Source: Amycolatopsis sp. NBC_01488 (GTDB lineage Bacteria > Actinomycetota > Actinomycetes > Mycobacteriales > Pseudonocardiaceae). From it: 64,000 nt of DNA. The translations under genes were made by a program, and so were the position numbers. The notes under the pieces were generated by a model. It was not told the DNA's origin. It saw nothing but the letters and a program-made list of their open reading frames with translations, and searched no databases. The stretch spans positions 6,482,501-6,546,500 of the forward strand of contig NZ_CP109434.1 in assembly GCF_036227105.1 (NCBI RefSeq). The letters are read 5' to 3'. Below are positions 32,781 to 41,350 of this stretch, piece by piece. Position 1 is the first letter of the stretch. Each line of letters begins with the position of its first letter.

Positions 32781-35264
32781 GTGGGGAATTCACCAAGAAG
32801 ACTGGTGCTGATGGCTTCGGCCGTGGCGTTGGCGGGGGCGTTCCTGGCGTTACCGGCCGGTACCGCCGGCGCCGCTCAGAACATCCTGCGTGCCGACAAG
32901 TCGGTCGCGCGCTCGTGCTTCGCGAAAGTGCTGCCCAAGGGCACGTCGGGCACCGATCGCCGCGAGCTCACGTCCACTGTGGACGGACTCGTCCAGGCCC
33001 GGCTGAAGCCGACCTCGGGTGCCGAGGGCGACTGGGACATCGCCGTGTTCGACAAGGCGACGGGCGCGATCGTCGCCGCTTCGGCGGCGTTGCGCACCCA
33101 CGAACTCGCCGAAAGCTTCGTGAAGAAGGGCCAGGAGCTCGTCGTCCAGGGCTGCCGCTACGGCGGCTCGGCCGGCCAGGCCCAGCTCGGCGTCGACTTC
33201 CTCGCGCTGACGCCGCAGGGCACGCCGACGACCGCGCAGAAGGCGCAGCTGGTCCGCGTCCAGACGCCGACCCGCGCCGACAAGACCGAGCTGACCTCCC
33301 TCGGCCTCGACGTCACGGAGAAGGGCGACGCGACCGGGGTCGAGGTCGTCCTCGCCAACGACGCCGACCGCCAGACGCTCAAGAACAGCGGCTTCAAGTC
33401 CCAGGTGATCGAGGCCGACCTCTCGGCCAAGTCGGTCGCCGACGCGAAGACCGACCGCCAGTACGCCGCGACGACCGCCGCCTCGGCGCTGCCGTCCGGG
33501 CGCACGAGCTACCGGCACCTCTACGACTACAACTACGAGATGAAGGAGCTGGCCCGCAAGAACCCCGGCCTCGTCTCGGCGTTCACCATGCCGGAGTCGA
33601 CCTGGGAAGGCCGGGACGTCGTCGGCATCGAAATCGCCTCGGACGTCAAGAACGTCACGGACGGCAAGCCGGTGAACTTCACCATGGGGGTGCACCACGC
33701 CCGGGAGTGGCCGGCGGGCGAGCACGTCATGGAGTGGGCCTACGAGCTGGTCAACGGCTATGCCCACGACGCGGCGATCCGTGCCATGGTCGGCAAGACC
33801 CGCAACATCGTCGTGCCGATCATCAACCCGGACGGGTTCGAGATCTCCCGCGAGGCCGAACCCAAGGGCGACTTCACGCGCTTCGACTACGAGATGAAGC
33901 GCAAGAACTGCAACGTCAACGACTCGCCGCCGCAGTACGCCACCGGCGTCTGCAAAGCGAACCCGGGCGGCCGTGTCCGCGGCACCGACCCCAACCGCAA
34001 CTACGCGGGCTTCTGGGGCGGCAACGGCGCCGAACTGGCTTGGAGCGGCGACACCTTCCGCGGGTCCGGGCCGTTCAGCGAGCCCGAGGTCCGCAACGTG
34101 CGCTCGATCGTGTCCTCGCGCCAGGTGACCAACCTGCTGACGATGCACACCGTCGCCGCGCTGGTGCTGCGCCCGCCGGGCGTGGCCGACGTCCGGGCGC
34201 CGTTGGAGGAGCCGGCCTACAAGGCCCTCGGTGACAAGCTGGCCTCGCGCAACGGCTACACCAGCGAGCCGAGCTGGGCGCTCTACGACACCACCGGCAC
34301 CACCGAGGACTGGTCGTACTGGGCCACGGGTGGCTGGGGCTTCACCATCGAGGTCGGCGGCAACGGCTTCCACGGGCCCTTCGCCGACAGCGTCGTGGCG
34401 GAGTACGAAGGCCTGGCCCCGGCGGCCGGTGCCGGCAAGGGCGGCAACCGGCAGGCGTTCCTGGACATGCTGGGCAACGCGGCCGACCCGCAGCAGCACT
34501 CGACGCTGATCGGCTCGGCGCCGAAGGGCTACCAGCTCAAGCTGCACAAGACGTTCCAGACGCCGACGTCGCCGGTGATCCAGCCCGACGGCTCCACCAA
34601 GCCGCCGATCTACGTCACCGACGACCTGAACTCGAGTTTCACGACGACCGGTGGGCGGTTCGCCTGGTCGGTCAACCCGTCGACCCGGCCGTACGTGGCG
34701 GGCCGCTACGGGCGCGACCCGCAGGGCCCGGCGCAGCAGGGCTTCGCGGTGACCAACCCGGCCGGCGTGCCGCCGATCAACCAGAACTACCCGGTCGACC
34801 CCTCGGGTGACTCGTTCACCTTCCACGTGAACGGCCTGCCCCAGGTCGACAACGGGAAGTTCAGCGTGAACATCAACTGGAAGAGCTCGGTCACCGACTG
34901 GGACCTGTTCATCTACGACGCGGCGGGCAACCTGGTCAGCTCGTCGGCCAACGGCGGCACGACGTCCGAGCACGCCGTGCTGTTCGACCCGCCGGCCGGC
35001 GACTACAAGGCGGTGGTGGTCAACTACGACCAGGCCGACCCCAACGCCGTCGACGACTGGACCGGAGACGTCTCGTTCGCGTCGCCGATCCCGCCGACGT
35101 ACGGGCCGAAGGAGGCCTACCAGCTGACGTGCACGTCGCCGAAGGGCCAGCTCGTGGGCGTGGCGGACGTGTACGCCGACCGCGGCCAGACGGTCGACGT
35201 CGGCGAGGTCTGCACCCGGTCCGCGCACGCCCAGAAGCAGCGCGCTTCGGGTGGAGTCCGGTAG
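32781..35264 (+). CDS. Secreted zinc carboxypeptidase (peptidase family M14)
   Basis: This 827-residue exoenzyme has a Sec signal (RLVLMASAVALAGAFLALPA), an N-terminal prodomain-like region, the M14 catalytic domain (about 280-600) and a C-terminal PPC-like beta-sandwich. Zinc ligands are in VHHAREWPAGEH (HxxE, about residue 306) and LLTMHTVAAL. Substrate contacts are in GTDPNRNYAGFWGG, and the catalytic glutamate is in FTIEVGG. It removes C-terminal residues from peptides outside the cell. The GTG start follows AAGGAGGG by eight bases. Confidence 0.92.
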   Translation: MGNSPRRLVLMASAVALAGAFLALPAGTAGAAQNILRADKSVARSCFAKVLPKGTSGTDRRELTSTVDGLVQARLKPTSGAEGDWDIAVFDKATGAIVAASAALRTHELAESFVKKGQELVVQGCRYGGSAGQAQLGVDFLALTPQGTPTTAQKAQLVRVQTPTRADKTELTSLGLDVTEKGDATGVEVVLANDADRQTLKNSGFKSQVIEADLSAKSVADAKTDRQYAATTAASALPSGRTSYRHLYDYNYEMKELARKNPGLVSAFTMPESTWEGRDVVGIEIASDVKNVTDGKPVNFTMGVHHAREWPAGEHVMEWAYELVNGYAHDAAIRAMVGKTRNIVVPIINPDGFEISREAEPKGDFTRFDYEMKRKNCNVNDSPPQYATGVCKANPGGRVRGTDPNRNYAGFWGGNGAELAWSGDTFRGSGPFSEPEVRNVRSIVSSRQVTNLLTMHTVAALVLRPPGVADVRAPLEEPAYKALGDKLASRNGYTSEPSWALYDTTGTTEDWSYWATGGWGFTIEVGGNGFHGPFADSVVAEYEGLAPAAGAGKGGNRQAFLDMLGNAADPQQHSTLIGSAPKGYQLKLHKTFQTPTSPVIQPDGSTKPPIYVTDDLNSSFTTTGGRFAWSVNPSTRPYVAGRYGRDPQGPAQQGFAVTNPAGVPPINQNYPVDPSGDSFTFHVNGLPQVDNGKFSVNINWKSSVTDWDLFIYDAAGNLVSSSANGGTTSEHAVLFDPPAGDYKAVVVNYDQADPNAVDDWTGDVSFASPIPPTYGPKEAYQLTCTSPKGQLVGVADVYADRGQTVDVGEVCTRSAHAQKQRASGGVR

Positions 35265-35278
35265 TCCGTTTCTCGTTC

Positions 35279-35314
35279 GTGAAGGCCTCTTCGCTGCGGC
35301 GGGGAGGCCTTCAC
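35279..35314. terminator. Bidirectional terminator between M14 and LysE genes
   Basis: GTGAAGGCCTC at 35279-35289 pairs perfectly with GAGGCCTTCAC at 35304-35314, which runs into the LysE stop codon. It serves both convergent genes. Confidence 0.75.
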
Positions 35315-36036
35315 GGCGTTACGGCGAGGGTCATGCCCAGGGCCACGAGGATCGTGCCGACGACGCGGTTGAGGGTGGGTTCCGCGTGGGCGTACCAGCG
35401 TCGGGTGGCGGGCGCGGAGAAGAGCAGAGCGACGGACAGGTGCCAGGCGGTCGAGGTCGCGAGGATCAGCACGACCGCCGCCGCCTTGACAGCGGTGGGC
35501 TGGGTCGGGGGAAGGGTGGCGGTGAGGACGCTGCCGAAGAACGCGGCGGCTTTCGGGTTGGTGAGGTTGCTGACCACGCCCTGGCGGAAGTGGTGGGGGT
35601 TGCCGCCGCGACCCGGCGGCTGGGTGTCGGGCTCGGCCTGGCTTGGCTGTGGTGCGGGCTCCTCGCCGCAGCTCGGCGGGGGCACGACTTCTCCGTCCCG
35701 GCTTGGCGGCGATGGAGCCTCAGCGCGGTTCACCGGCGCTTTCGGCGCACCGGCACGCACCCACAGGCGCACGCCGAGCCAGGCCAGGTAGCCGCCGCAG
35801 ACCACGCGCAGCCCGGTGGCCAGCCACGGCGCTCTGGCCAGCACGCTCCCCAGCCCGAAGACGGCGACGGCGGCCAGCACCCCACCCGCGGCGACGACAC
35901 CGAGCGCCACCGCCACCGCGGCCCGCCGGCTGCCGGCCGCGGCGGTGTGCGCGATGAGCACGAAGTTCGGGCCGGGCGAGACGGCCGCCGGGAGGTAGGC
36001 CAGCAGCACGGTCCCCAGCGTGGCGGCGGGATTCAC
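35311..36036 (-). CDS. LysE/RhtB family exporter with a proline-rich loop insertion
   Basis: This 241-residue protein of the LysE amino-acid exporter family shows YLPAAVSPGPNFVLIAHTAA near the start and QGVVSNLTNPKAAAFFGSV in the second half. The usual central loop is expanded by about 45 residues rich in Pro, Ser and Gln (SPPSRDGEVVPPPSCGEEP and similar). That stretch looks like a disordered insertion absent from ordinary members. The GTG at 36036 begins directly before the first membrane helix. It would export an amino acid or analogue. Confidence 0.8.
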   Translation of the reverse strand: MNPAATLGTVLLAYLPAAVSPGPNFVLIAHTAAAGSRRAAVAVALGVVAAGGVLAAVAVFGLGSVLARAPWLATGLRVVCGGYLAWLGVRLWVRAGAPKAPVNRAEAPSPPSRDGEVVPPPSCGEEPAPQPSQAEPDTQPPGRGGNPHHFRQGVVSNLTNPKAAAFFGSVLTATLPPTQPTAVKAAAVVLILATSTAWHLSVALLFSAPATRRWYAHAEPTLNRVVGTILVALGMTLAVTP

Positions 36037-36142
36037 ACGGCTCAGCCTGACATGCCGGCGGGCGCGTGGGCCGCCGGGATCAGCTCTCGCCGCGCGGCCA
36101 CGCGGTTTCGCGGCGGGCTCACCCTGCACAAGCAGGCGGACC

Positions 36143-37249
36143 TCACGCCGCCCGTCCACCCCCGCCGACCACCTGGTCACGCATCGTCCGCAGCGCCTGG
36201 TGGTCCACAGTGGACGGATCGGCCGCGAGCCATTCGCCGATCTCGTGCAGGAACTCCTCCGGCGTCATCGGGGCGGCGGGCAGGTCGCCCGGGTCGGCCG
36301 TGGTCAGGTCGCCGCTGCGGCTCGGGTACACGATCATCGCGCCGCGCAGCGCCACTCCCGGCAGCAGGTCGCGGTACGCCGCCAGACTCTCCGCCAGCCT
36401 GCTGCCGCCGCCGCGGAACGGCCGTCCGTTGCGCAGCAGCCTGCCGTCCTCCGCCGTCTCGTAGTGGCCGGGCAGCCACAGCTTCGACTCGATGAGCACC
36501 AGGCGCTTCCCGCACAGCACCGCGTGGTCGACGTCGGCGAACACCGAGCCCGGCCACGCGAGCCCGTGGAAGATCCGGGCGCCGGGCAGCCGGGTCAGGT
36601 ACGCCTCGAGCAGGTCGGCGGTGAGCCGCTCGGCCAGCTCGTCGCGCTCGGTGCCGGGCGCGCCGAACACGGTGCGGCCGCCGAACTCCTCGGCGTACGC
36701 CTCGCGCGCCCGGCTCGCCCGCAGGTAGCCGCGGGCCAGGCGCTGGACGAGCAGCGCGGTGCCGGCGGTCAGCAGCAGCCAGACGATGAGCACCGGTGTG
36801 CTGAACCCGACCCCGGTGACCAGCGGCAGCAGCACCAGCACCATCCCGCCCACCGCGGCGACCACCGGCGCGTGCCCGGGCCCGCGGCGGCGGCCGTGGC
36901 GCGTCCGGGTGTCCTGCCCGGCGAAGTGCCACCAGCTCAGGTCCTCGGCGTCCAGCTCGGGCAGGTCGGGGACGAACCCGGGCTCGTCCCCGAAGCGCCG
37001 CCGGGGCCGCGGCCGGACCGGGACGGGCACCACGGTCGCGACGCCCGAGTCGTACCGCGCGCGGGCGACGGGGTCGCCGAGGACGTCGTAGGCCTCGCGG
37101 AGCAGGCGGAACGTGCCGACCGTGCCGCCGCCGTCGGGGTGCATGGTCTTCGCCAGCCGGCGGTAGGCCGTCTTGACGTCGGCCGCCGTGGCGTCCCGGC
37201 GGACGCCGAGCACCTCGTAGTAGTCGACCTCGGGCACGCGGGCGTTCAC
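36143..37249 (-). CDS. J-domain/membrane/NERD-like nuclease-domain fusion protein
   Basis: This 368-residue protein starts with a J-domain (about 8-65; YYEVLGVRRDATAADVKTAY, then HPDGG with the HPD motif). It continues with a basic linker, two membrane helices (about 130-175) and a C-terminal domain like the NERD group (SVFADVDHAVLCGKRLVLIE, then SKLW). That text gives Asp and Glu-x-Lys, the pattern of PD-(D/E)XK nucleases. The J-domain would recruit a DnaK chaperone to the membrane. The nuclease-like part may bind or cut DNA or act structurally. The fusion is uncommon in my knowledge. Confidence 0.8.
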   Translation of the reverse strand: MNARVPEVDYYEVLGVRRDATAADVKTAYRRLAKTMHPDGGGTVGTFRLLREAYDVLGDPVARARYDSGVATVVPVPVRPRPRRRFGDEPGFVPDLPELDAEDLSWWHFAGQDTRTRHGRRRGPGHAPVVAAVGGMVLVLLPLVTGVGFSTPVLIVWLLLTAGTALLVQRLARGYLRASRAREAYAEEFGGRTVFGAPGTERDELAERLTADLLEAYLTRLPGARIFHGLAWPGSVFADVDHAVLCGKRLVLIESKLWLPGHYETAEDGRLLRNGRPFRGGGSRLAESLAAYRDLLPGVALRGAMIVYPSRSGDLTTADPGDLPAAPMTPEEFLHEIGEWLAADPSTVDHQALRTMRDQVVGGGGRAA

Positions 37250-37671
37250 CTCCGGATGGCTGCGCGAAGACTTTATGGGGTCGGGCCGACGGGTTCTCCA
37301 CCGCCTCCGCGGCGCGTCGGGGTGATGGTCCTCCGGCGCAGGTCAGTGCGTGTCAGGAGTTTTACCGCTGAGGGCGCGGGGTTCGGGCCCGTGGCCCGCC
37401 GGCGCCGGAGGATTGCGTGACGGCGCCCCGCGCGGGGTGTCCGGCGCGTTTACCGTGGTCCGTGAATGTCCATTGAGGACTCGCTGTCACTCGGAAGTGT
37501 TGTCGCGGCGCGAATCGTCGGCACGCTGGTGACGTTTCGTAGCCGGAAATCACCCGAAGGGACGGGAACAGGTGTTCGAATCCGCGGTTAGGATAGAGGC
37601 ATGTCCACGGCACTCCACAGACGTGACGGGCCCACCGCCACCCCACCTCGGCAGCGGGCCCGTCACCCCCG
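37250..37671. other. Gene-poor region with a leaderless-type promoter and a hairpin
   Basis: No conserved protein frame is visible in these 422 bases. Near the end, TAGGAT (37589-37594) is six bases before an ATG at 37601, the spacing seen at leaderless genes in this window. Only 22 bases later a hairpin begins at 37623. The predicted frame from 37601 runs antisense through the ligase gene and has no gene-like composition. A short transcript ending at the hairpin is possible. The remainder holds nothing I can name. Confidence 0.4.
37623..37666. terminator. Hairpin at the end of the acyl-CoA ligase gene
   Basis: GTGACGGGCCC (37623-37633) pairs perfectly with GGGCCCGTCAC (37656-37666) around a 22-base loop. 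It lies five bases past the ligase stop codon on the minus strand. Confidence 0.6.
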
Positions 37672-39255
37672 TCAGCGCTCGCGCAGCAGGAAGCGCTGGA
37701 GCTTTCCGCTCGCGTTGCGCGGCAGCGCGTCGATGAACCGCACCCGGCGCGGGTACTTGTACGGCGCGGCAACGGCTTTGGCGTGCTCCTGCAGGGCTTG
37801 CACGAGGTCCGGGCCGGGGGTGACGCCGGGGCGGAGCACGACGAAGGCGGTCACGAGCGCGCCCCGGTCCGGGTCCGGCGTGCCGACGACAGCGCATTCG
37901 CCGACGTCCGGGTGGCTGAGCAGCACCTCTTCGACCTCGGGAGCGGCGATGTTGTAACCGGAGGAGACGATCATGTCGTCGCTGCGCGCCACGAACCGGA
38001 AGTAGCCATCGGGTTCGCGGACGTAGGTGTCGCCGGTGATGTTCCAGCCGTCGCGGACGTAGTCGGCCTGTCGCGGGTCCTCGAGGTAGCGGCAGCCGGT
38101 GGGGCCCCGCACGGCGAGCAGTCCCGGCGTGCCGTCGGGCACCGGCGTGCCGTCGATGTCCAGGACGGCGGCGCGGAACCCGGGCACCACGGTGCCGGTC
38201 GTGCCGGGCCGGGCGGCTTCATCGGCGGCGGAGATGAAGACGTGCAGCATCTCCGTGCTGCCGATGCCGTCGATGAGCGGGTGACCGACGACGTCGCGGT
38301 ACTGCTCGGCCACGGCTGCGGGGAGGGCTTCGCCGGCGGAGACGGCGCGGCGCACGCCTTTGAGGAGCGGGCCGTCCCCGGAGCCGAGGATCGCGCGGTA
38401 GGCGGTCGGCGCGGTGAACAGCACGGTCACCGACCGCTCGGCGACGGTCGAGGCCAGCTCCTGGGGAGTGGCGCGCTCCAGGAGGAGCACGGACGCGCCG
38501 GCGTGCAGCGGGAAGATCAGCAGGCCGCCGAGGCCGAAGGTGAACGCGAGGGGAGGGGTGCCGCAGAAGAGGTCGTCCGCGGTGGGCTTCAGGACGTGCC
38601 GGGAGAAGGTGTCGGCGATGGCGAGCAGGTCGCGGTGGAAGTGCATGGTGGCCTTGGGTGTCCCGGTGGTACCGGAGGTGAAGGCGAGCAGCGCGACGTC
38701 GTCGGCGGCGGTCGGCACGTCGGCGAACGTCGCCGGGTGCTTCGCGCAACGTTCGGCGAGTTCGGCGCCGTAGGAGACAACAGGCAGTCCGGGCGGCAGC
38801 TCGTCGAGCAGGCGCTCGTCGCACAGCGCGACGGACGGCCGCGCTCGGTCGACGATCTTGTCGAGCTCGTGCCGGCGCAGCATGGGCATCGTCGAAACGG
38901 CGACAGCGCCGGCCTTGAGGACGCCCAGCCAGCAGGCGGCCAGCCACGGCGTGTTGGTGCCGCGCAGCAGCACGCGGTTCCCGAGGACGACCCCGAGCTC
39001 GGCGGTGAGGACGTGCGCGATCCGGTTGGCGCGCGCGAGAACCTCGCCGTACGTCCACGTTTCGCCGAGCGAGCGCAGGCAGGGCCGGTCCGCGCCGAGA
39101 CGGCCGATGGTGCCGTCGAGCAGTGTCGTGGCGGCGTTGAGCCGATCGGGGTAGTGCAGCTCGGGCAGATCGAAGACGAGCCGGGGCCACTGGTCCGCGG
39201 GCGGCAGCCGGTCGCGGCAGAACGAGTCGGCGTGCGCGCTGGGAGTAAGCCTCAT
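37672..39255 (-). CDS. AMP-dependent acyl-CoA ligase, benzoate-CoA ligase type
   Basis: This 527-residue ligase activates a carboxylic acid with ATP and joins it to CoA. It has the P-loop FTSGTTGTPKATMHFHRD (near residue 185), DGIGSTEMLHVFIS (A5 motif), DGWNITGDTYVREPDGYF and the hinge region SSGYNIAAPEVEEVLL, and ends at the catalytic lysine in LPRNASGKLQRF. The MHFHRD and TEMLH details are typical of benzoate- and 2-aminobenzoate-CoA ligases. The ATG follows GAGGAG. No aromatic degradation genes are adjacent, so the exact acid is uncertain. Confidence 0.85.
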   Translation of the reverse strand: MRLTPSAHADSFCRDRLPPADQWPRLVFDLPELHYPDRLNAATTLLDGTIGRLGADRPCLRSLGETWTYGEVLARANRIAHVLTAELGVVLGNRVLLRGTNTPWLAACWLGVLKAGAVAVSTMPMLRRHELDKIVDRARPSVALCDERLLDELPPGLPVVSYGAELAERCAKHPATFADVPTAADDVALLAFTSGTTGTPKATMHFHRDLLAIADTFSRHVLKPTADDLFCGTPPLAFTFGLGGLLIFPLHAGASVLLLERATPQELASTVAERSVTVLFTAPTAYRAILGSGDGPLLKGVRRAVSAGEALPAAVAEQYRDVVGHPLIDGIGSTEMLHVFISAADEAARPGTTGTVVPGFRAAVLDIDGTPVPDGTPGLLAVRGPTGCRYLEDPRQADYVRDGWNITGDTYVREPDGYFRFVARSDDMIVSSGYNIAAPEVEEVLLSHPDVGECAVVGTPDPDRGALVTAFVVLRPGVTPGPDLVQALQEHAKAVAAPYKYPRRVRFIDALPRNASGKLQRFLLRER

Positions 39256-39287
39256 GGCAGCTCCTCGGGTCGACCTGGACCTCGAGA

Positions 39288-39323
39288 AACCTAGCACTCG
39301 TTGCGACCGTCGAGAAGACGCAA
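39288..39323 (-). promoter_or_regulatory. Promoter and possible operator of the acyl-CoA ligase gene
   Basis: Read on the minus strand, TAGGTT (plus 39288-39293) is a plausible -10 box. Just upstream of it, TTGCG and CGCAA arms (39301-39305, 39319-39323) flank a 13-base spacer. The remaining 130 bases up to 39455 show nothing. Confidence 0.35.
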
Positions 39324-39455
39324 TGCTGCACGCTTGACGGCGGCGACGGACAGGCAATACCGCTCCGTCGACCGGGGGCAGCGCACAGTGACGGCCCGCG
39401 CGGGTGGAGAGCGCGTCCGTGGGTTTACCGCTGGACCGTCCTTAAAGGACAAAGG

Positions 39456-40169
39456 TCACTCCGCGGCGGGCGCGACCGTGGCGTCGGCCTGGCCGGCTCG
39501 GCGCAGGGAGTCCGCTACGAACCCGCTGCCTTTCAGCTCCTCGACGAGGTCGTGCAGGAAGGCGATCGTGACAGGTCGGCGGGTCGGCGTGGTCCCGACG
39601 GCCTGCTGGATCTGCATGAACCGCTCGGGAATCACCCGCGTCCCCGGATGCGAAGCGACGTAGGCGGTCATCGGCTGCCGGATCCCGGCCGCCACCTCCA
39701 GGCCCTGCTCCTCGAACACGGCAACGCCGTCTGCGCCGCGGACGATCGTCGCGTGCTCCAGCATCCGCGTGAGGAACAGGTCGTACGCCGACCCCTGCTT
39801 CACGCCGATCCGGACGCCCGCCCGGTCGACGTCGGCGGGCGAGCCGAACGGCGAGTCCGCAGGCACCACGTACACGCCTTCGATGACGACGTACGGCGCG
39901 GTGAAGGCGACCGAAGCCGCGCGCGCCGGCTCGATCGCCAGGAAGCACAGGTCGGCCGCCCCCGAGGTCAGCGCCTGGAACGACTTCCGGGCCGCGTCGA
40001 AGCACGCGAACTCCACGGGCACGTCCAACCGCGCCGCCACCTCGCGCGCGAGGTCGACCGTGACGCCCCCGGGTGCGTCCGGCGTCCCGTGGGCGAGCAC
40101 CGGATTGCCGAGGTTGATGGCCGCGCGCAGAACACCGGTGGGCGCGAGGTCGGCGGAAAGATCTCCCAT
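39456..40169 (-). CDS. Solute-binding-fold protein (SBP family 3) without an evident signal peptide
   Basis: This 237-residue protein has the fold of amino-acid ABC transporter binding proteins. LRAAINLGNPVLAHG, GVTVDLAREVAARLDVPVEF, AADLCFLAIEPARAASVAFT and VRIGVKQGSAYDLFL are family-typical. There is no export signal from the ATG at 40169, which has a TACTCT box eight bases upstream. A GTG at 40247 overlaps the galM stop (GTGA) and would add 26 residues, but these do not form a signal either. It therefore looks cytoplasmic, perhaps a sensor or scavenging protein, and no transporter genes are adjacent. Confidence 0.75.
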   Translation of the reverse strand: MGDLSADLAPTGVLRAAINLGNPVLAHGTPDAPGGVTVDLAREVAARLDVPVEFACFDAARKSFQALTSGAADLCFLAIEPARAASVAFTAPYVVIEGVYVVPADSPFGSPADVDRAGVRIGVKQGSAYDLFLTRMLEHATIVRGADGVAVFEEQGLEVAAGIRQPMTAYVASHPGTRVIPERFMQIQQAVGTTPTRRPVTIAFLHDLVEELKGSGFVADSLRRAGQADATVAPAAE

Positions 40170-40243
40170 GACCGCCGAGAGTAACCGCGACGACAGCCCC
40201 GGGCGGCCCGAATGTTGCTCACACCACCGGCGGCCGGTCCCGC

Positions 40244-41278
40244 TCACTCCACCGGCATCCGGTCCGCGGTTGTCAGCTCGAAGACCGTCTCCTGCTCGTA
40301 GACCTCGCCCGGCCGCAGGACCGTGCTCGGGAAGTCCGGCCGGTTCGGCGAGTCCGGGAAGTGCTGGGCCTCCAGCGCGAACCCCGCGCCCGGACTGCCG
40401 AGGTGGTTACCCGAATAGAACTGCACGCCCGGTTCGGTCGTCCACATCGTCAACAGCCGCCCGGACGTCGGGTCCCAGGCTCGGGCGGCGAACGGCGATC
40501 CCTTGTCGAGGACCCAGTTGTGGTCGTAGCCGCCGCCGATTGCCAGCTGGGGGTCCGGGTCGGCGAGGCGGGCGCCGATCGGGGCCGGGTGGCGGAAGTC
40601 GAACGGTGTGCCGAAGACCGGTGCCGGGGCGCCGACCGGGATCAGGTCCTCGTCGACCGGGCAGTACGCGCGCGCGGCGATCGCCAGCGAATGGTCGTAC
40701 ACGGAACCGGCGCCGGCCAGGTTCCAGTACGTGTGGTTGGTCAGGTTGACGACCGTCGGCGCGTCCGTGGTCGCGCGGTAGCCGATGCGCAGCCGGGAGC
40801 CGAGGCGGTAGGTCACCTCGACCGCGAGGCGGCCGGGGTAGCCCTGGTCGCCGTCCGGGCTGACCAGCGTGAGCCGCACGCCGTCCGGGACCGGGGTTGC
40901 CGACCACACCCGCGTGTCGAACCCCGCCGGGCCGCCGTGCAGGCTGTTCTTCCCGTCGTTGACCGGCACCCGGTGCAGGACGCCGTCGAGGGCGAACGCG
41001 CCGCCCGCGATGCGGTTGGCGAACCGGCCGATCACCGCGCCGAGGAACACCCGCGGGGCGCCGGGCCGGTTGTTCGCGACGTAGCCGTCGAGGTCGGGGT
41101 GGCCCAGGACGACGTCGGCCGGCCGGCCGGAACGGTCCGGCGCCGACACGGACTGGATGACCCCGCCGTAGTCGAGCACGCGCACGGTGAGCCCGCCGGG
41201 CCGGGACAGCGTGAACCGGTGGACGTCGGTGCCGTCGACGCGCCCGAACACCTCCCGGGTGACTTCGGTAAGCGTCAT
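40244..41278 (-). CDS. galM: Aldose 1-epimerase
   Basis: This 344-residue mutarotase interconverts alpha and beta anomers of galactose or related sugars. Catalytic and binding residues are visible in VNDGKNSLHGGPAGFD, VVNLTNHTYWNL (His), and FALEAQHFPDSPN (Glu). Length matches the family. Start is the ATG at 41278 with GGAGGG upstream. An 18-base palindrome lies 20 bases upstream and probably binds a LacI-type repressor. The stop overlaps a possible GTG start of the solute-binding-fold gene. Confidence 0.92.
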   Translation of the reverse strand: MTLTEVTREVFGRVDGTDVHRFTLSRPGGLTVRVLDYGGVIQSVSAPDRSGRPADVVLGHPDLDGYVANNRPGAPRVFLGAVIGRFANRIAGGAFALDGVLHRVPVNDGKNSLHGGPAGFDTRVWSATPVPDGVRLTLVSPDGDQGYPGRLAVEVTYRLGSRLRIGYRATTDAPTVVNLTNHTYWNLAGAGSVYDHSLAIAARAYCPVDEDLIPVGAPAPVFGTPFDFRHPAPIGARLADPDPQLAIGGGYDHNWVLDKGSPFAARAWDPTSGRLLTMWTTEPGVQFYSGNHLGSPGAGFALEAQHFPDSPNRPDFPSTVLRPGEVYEQETVFELTTADRMPVE

Positions 41279-41297
41279 CGGCGAACCCTCCGCAAGC

Positions 41298-41315
41298 GCT
41301 GTTAGCGCTAACAGC
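41298..41315. promoter_or_regulatory. LacI-type operator of galM
   Basis: GCTGTTAGCGCTAACAGC is a perfect 18-base palindrome with a central GC, located 20 bases upstream of galM. It is related to, but not the same as, the operator of the GH43 gene. Confidence 0.7.
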
Positions 41316-41350
41316 ATGCGTGAGGCGGCGCCGTGCGGTCAAGGGTCCGT

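Noticed and set aside
36203-36215. Replication origin or DnaA box cluster
   Set aside because: Sites resembling half DnaA boxes are scattered inside genes far apart, without dnaA/dnaN or an AT-rich region.
37601-37957. A 118-codon frame after a leaderless-type -10 box
   Set aside because: Most of it is antisense to the acyl-CoA ligase gene and its composition is not gene-like; only the promoter/hairpin pair was reported.
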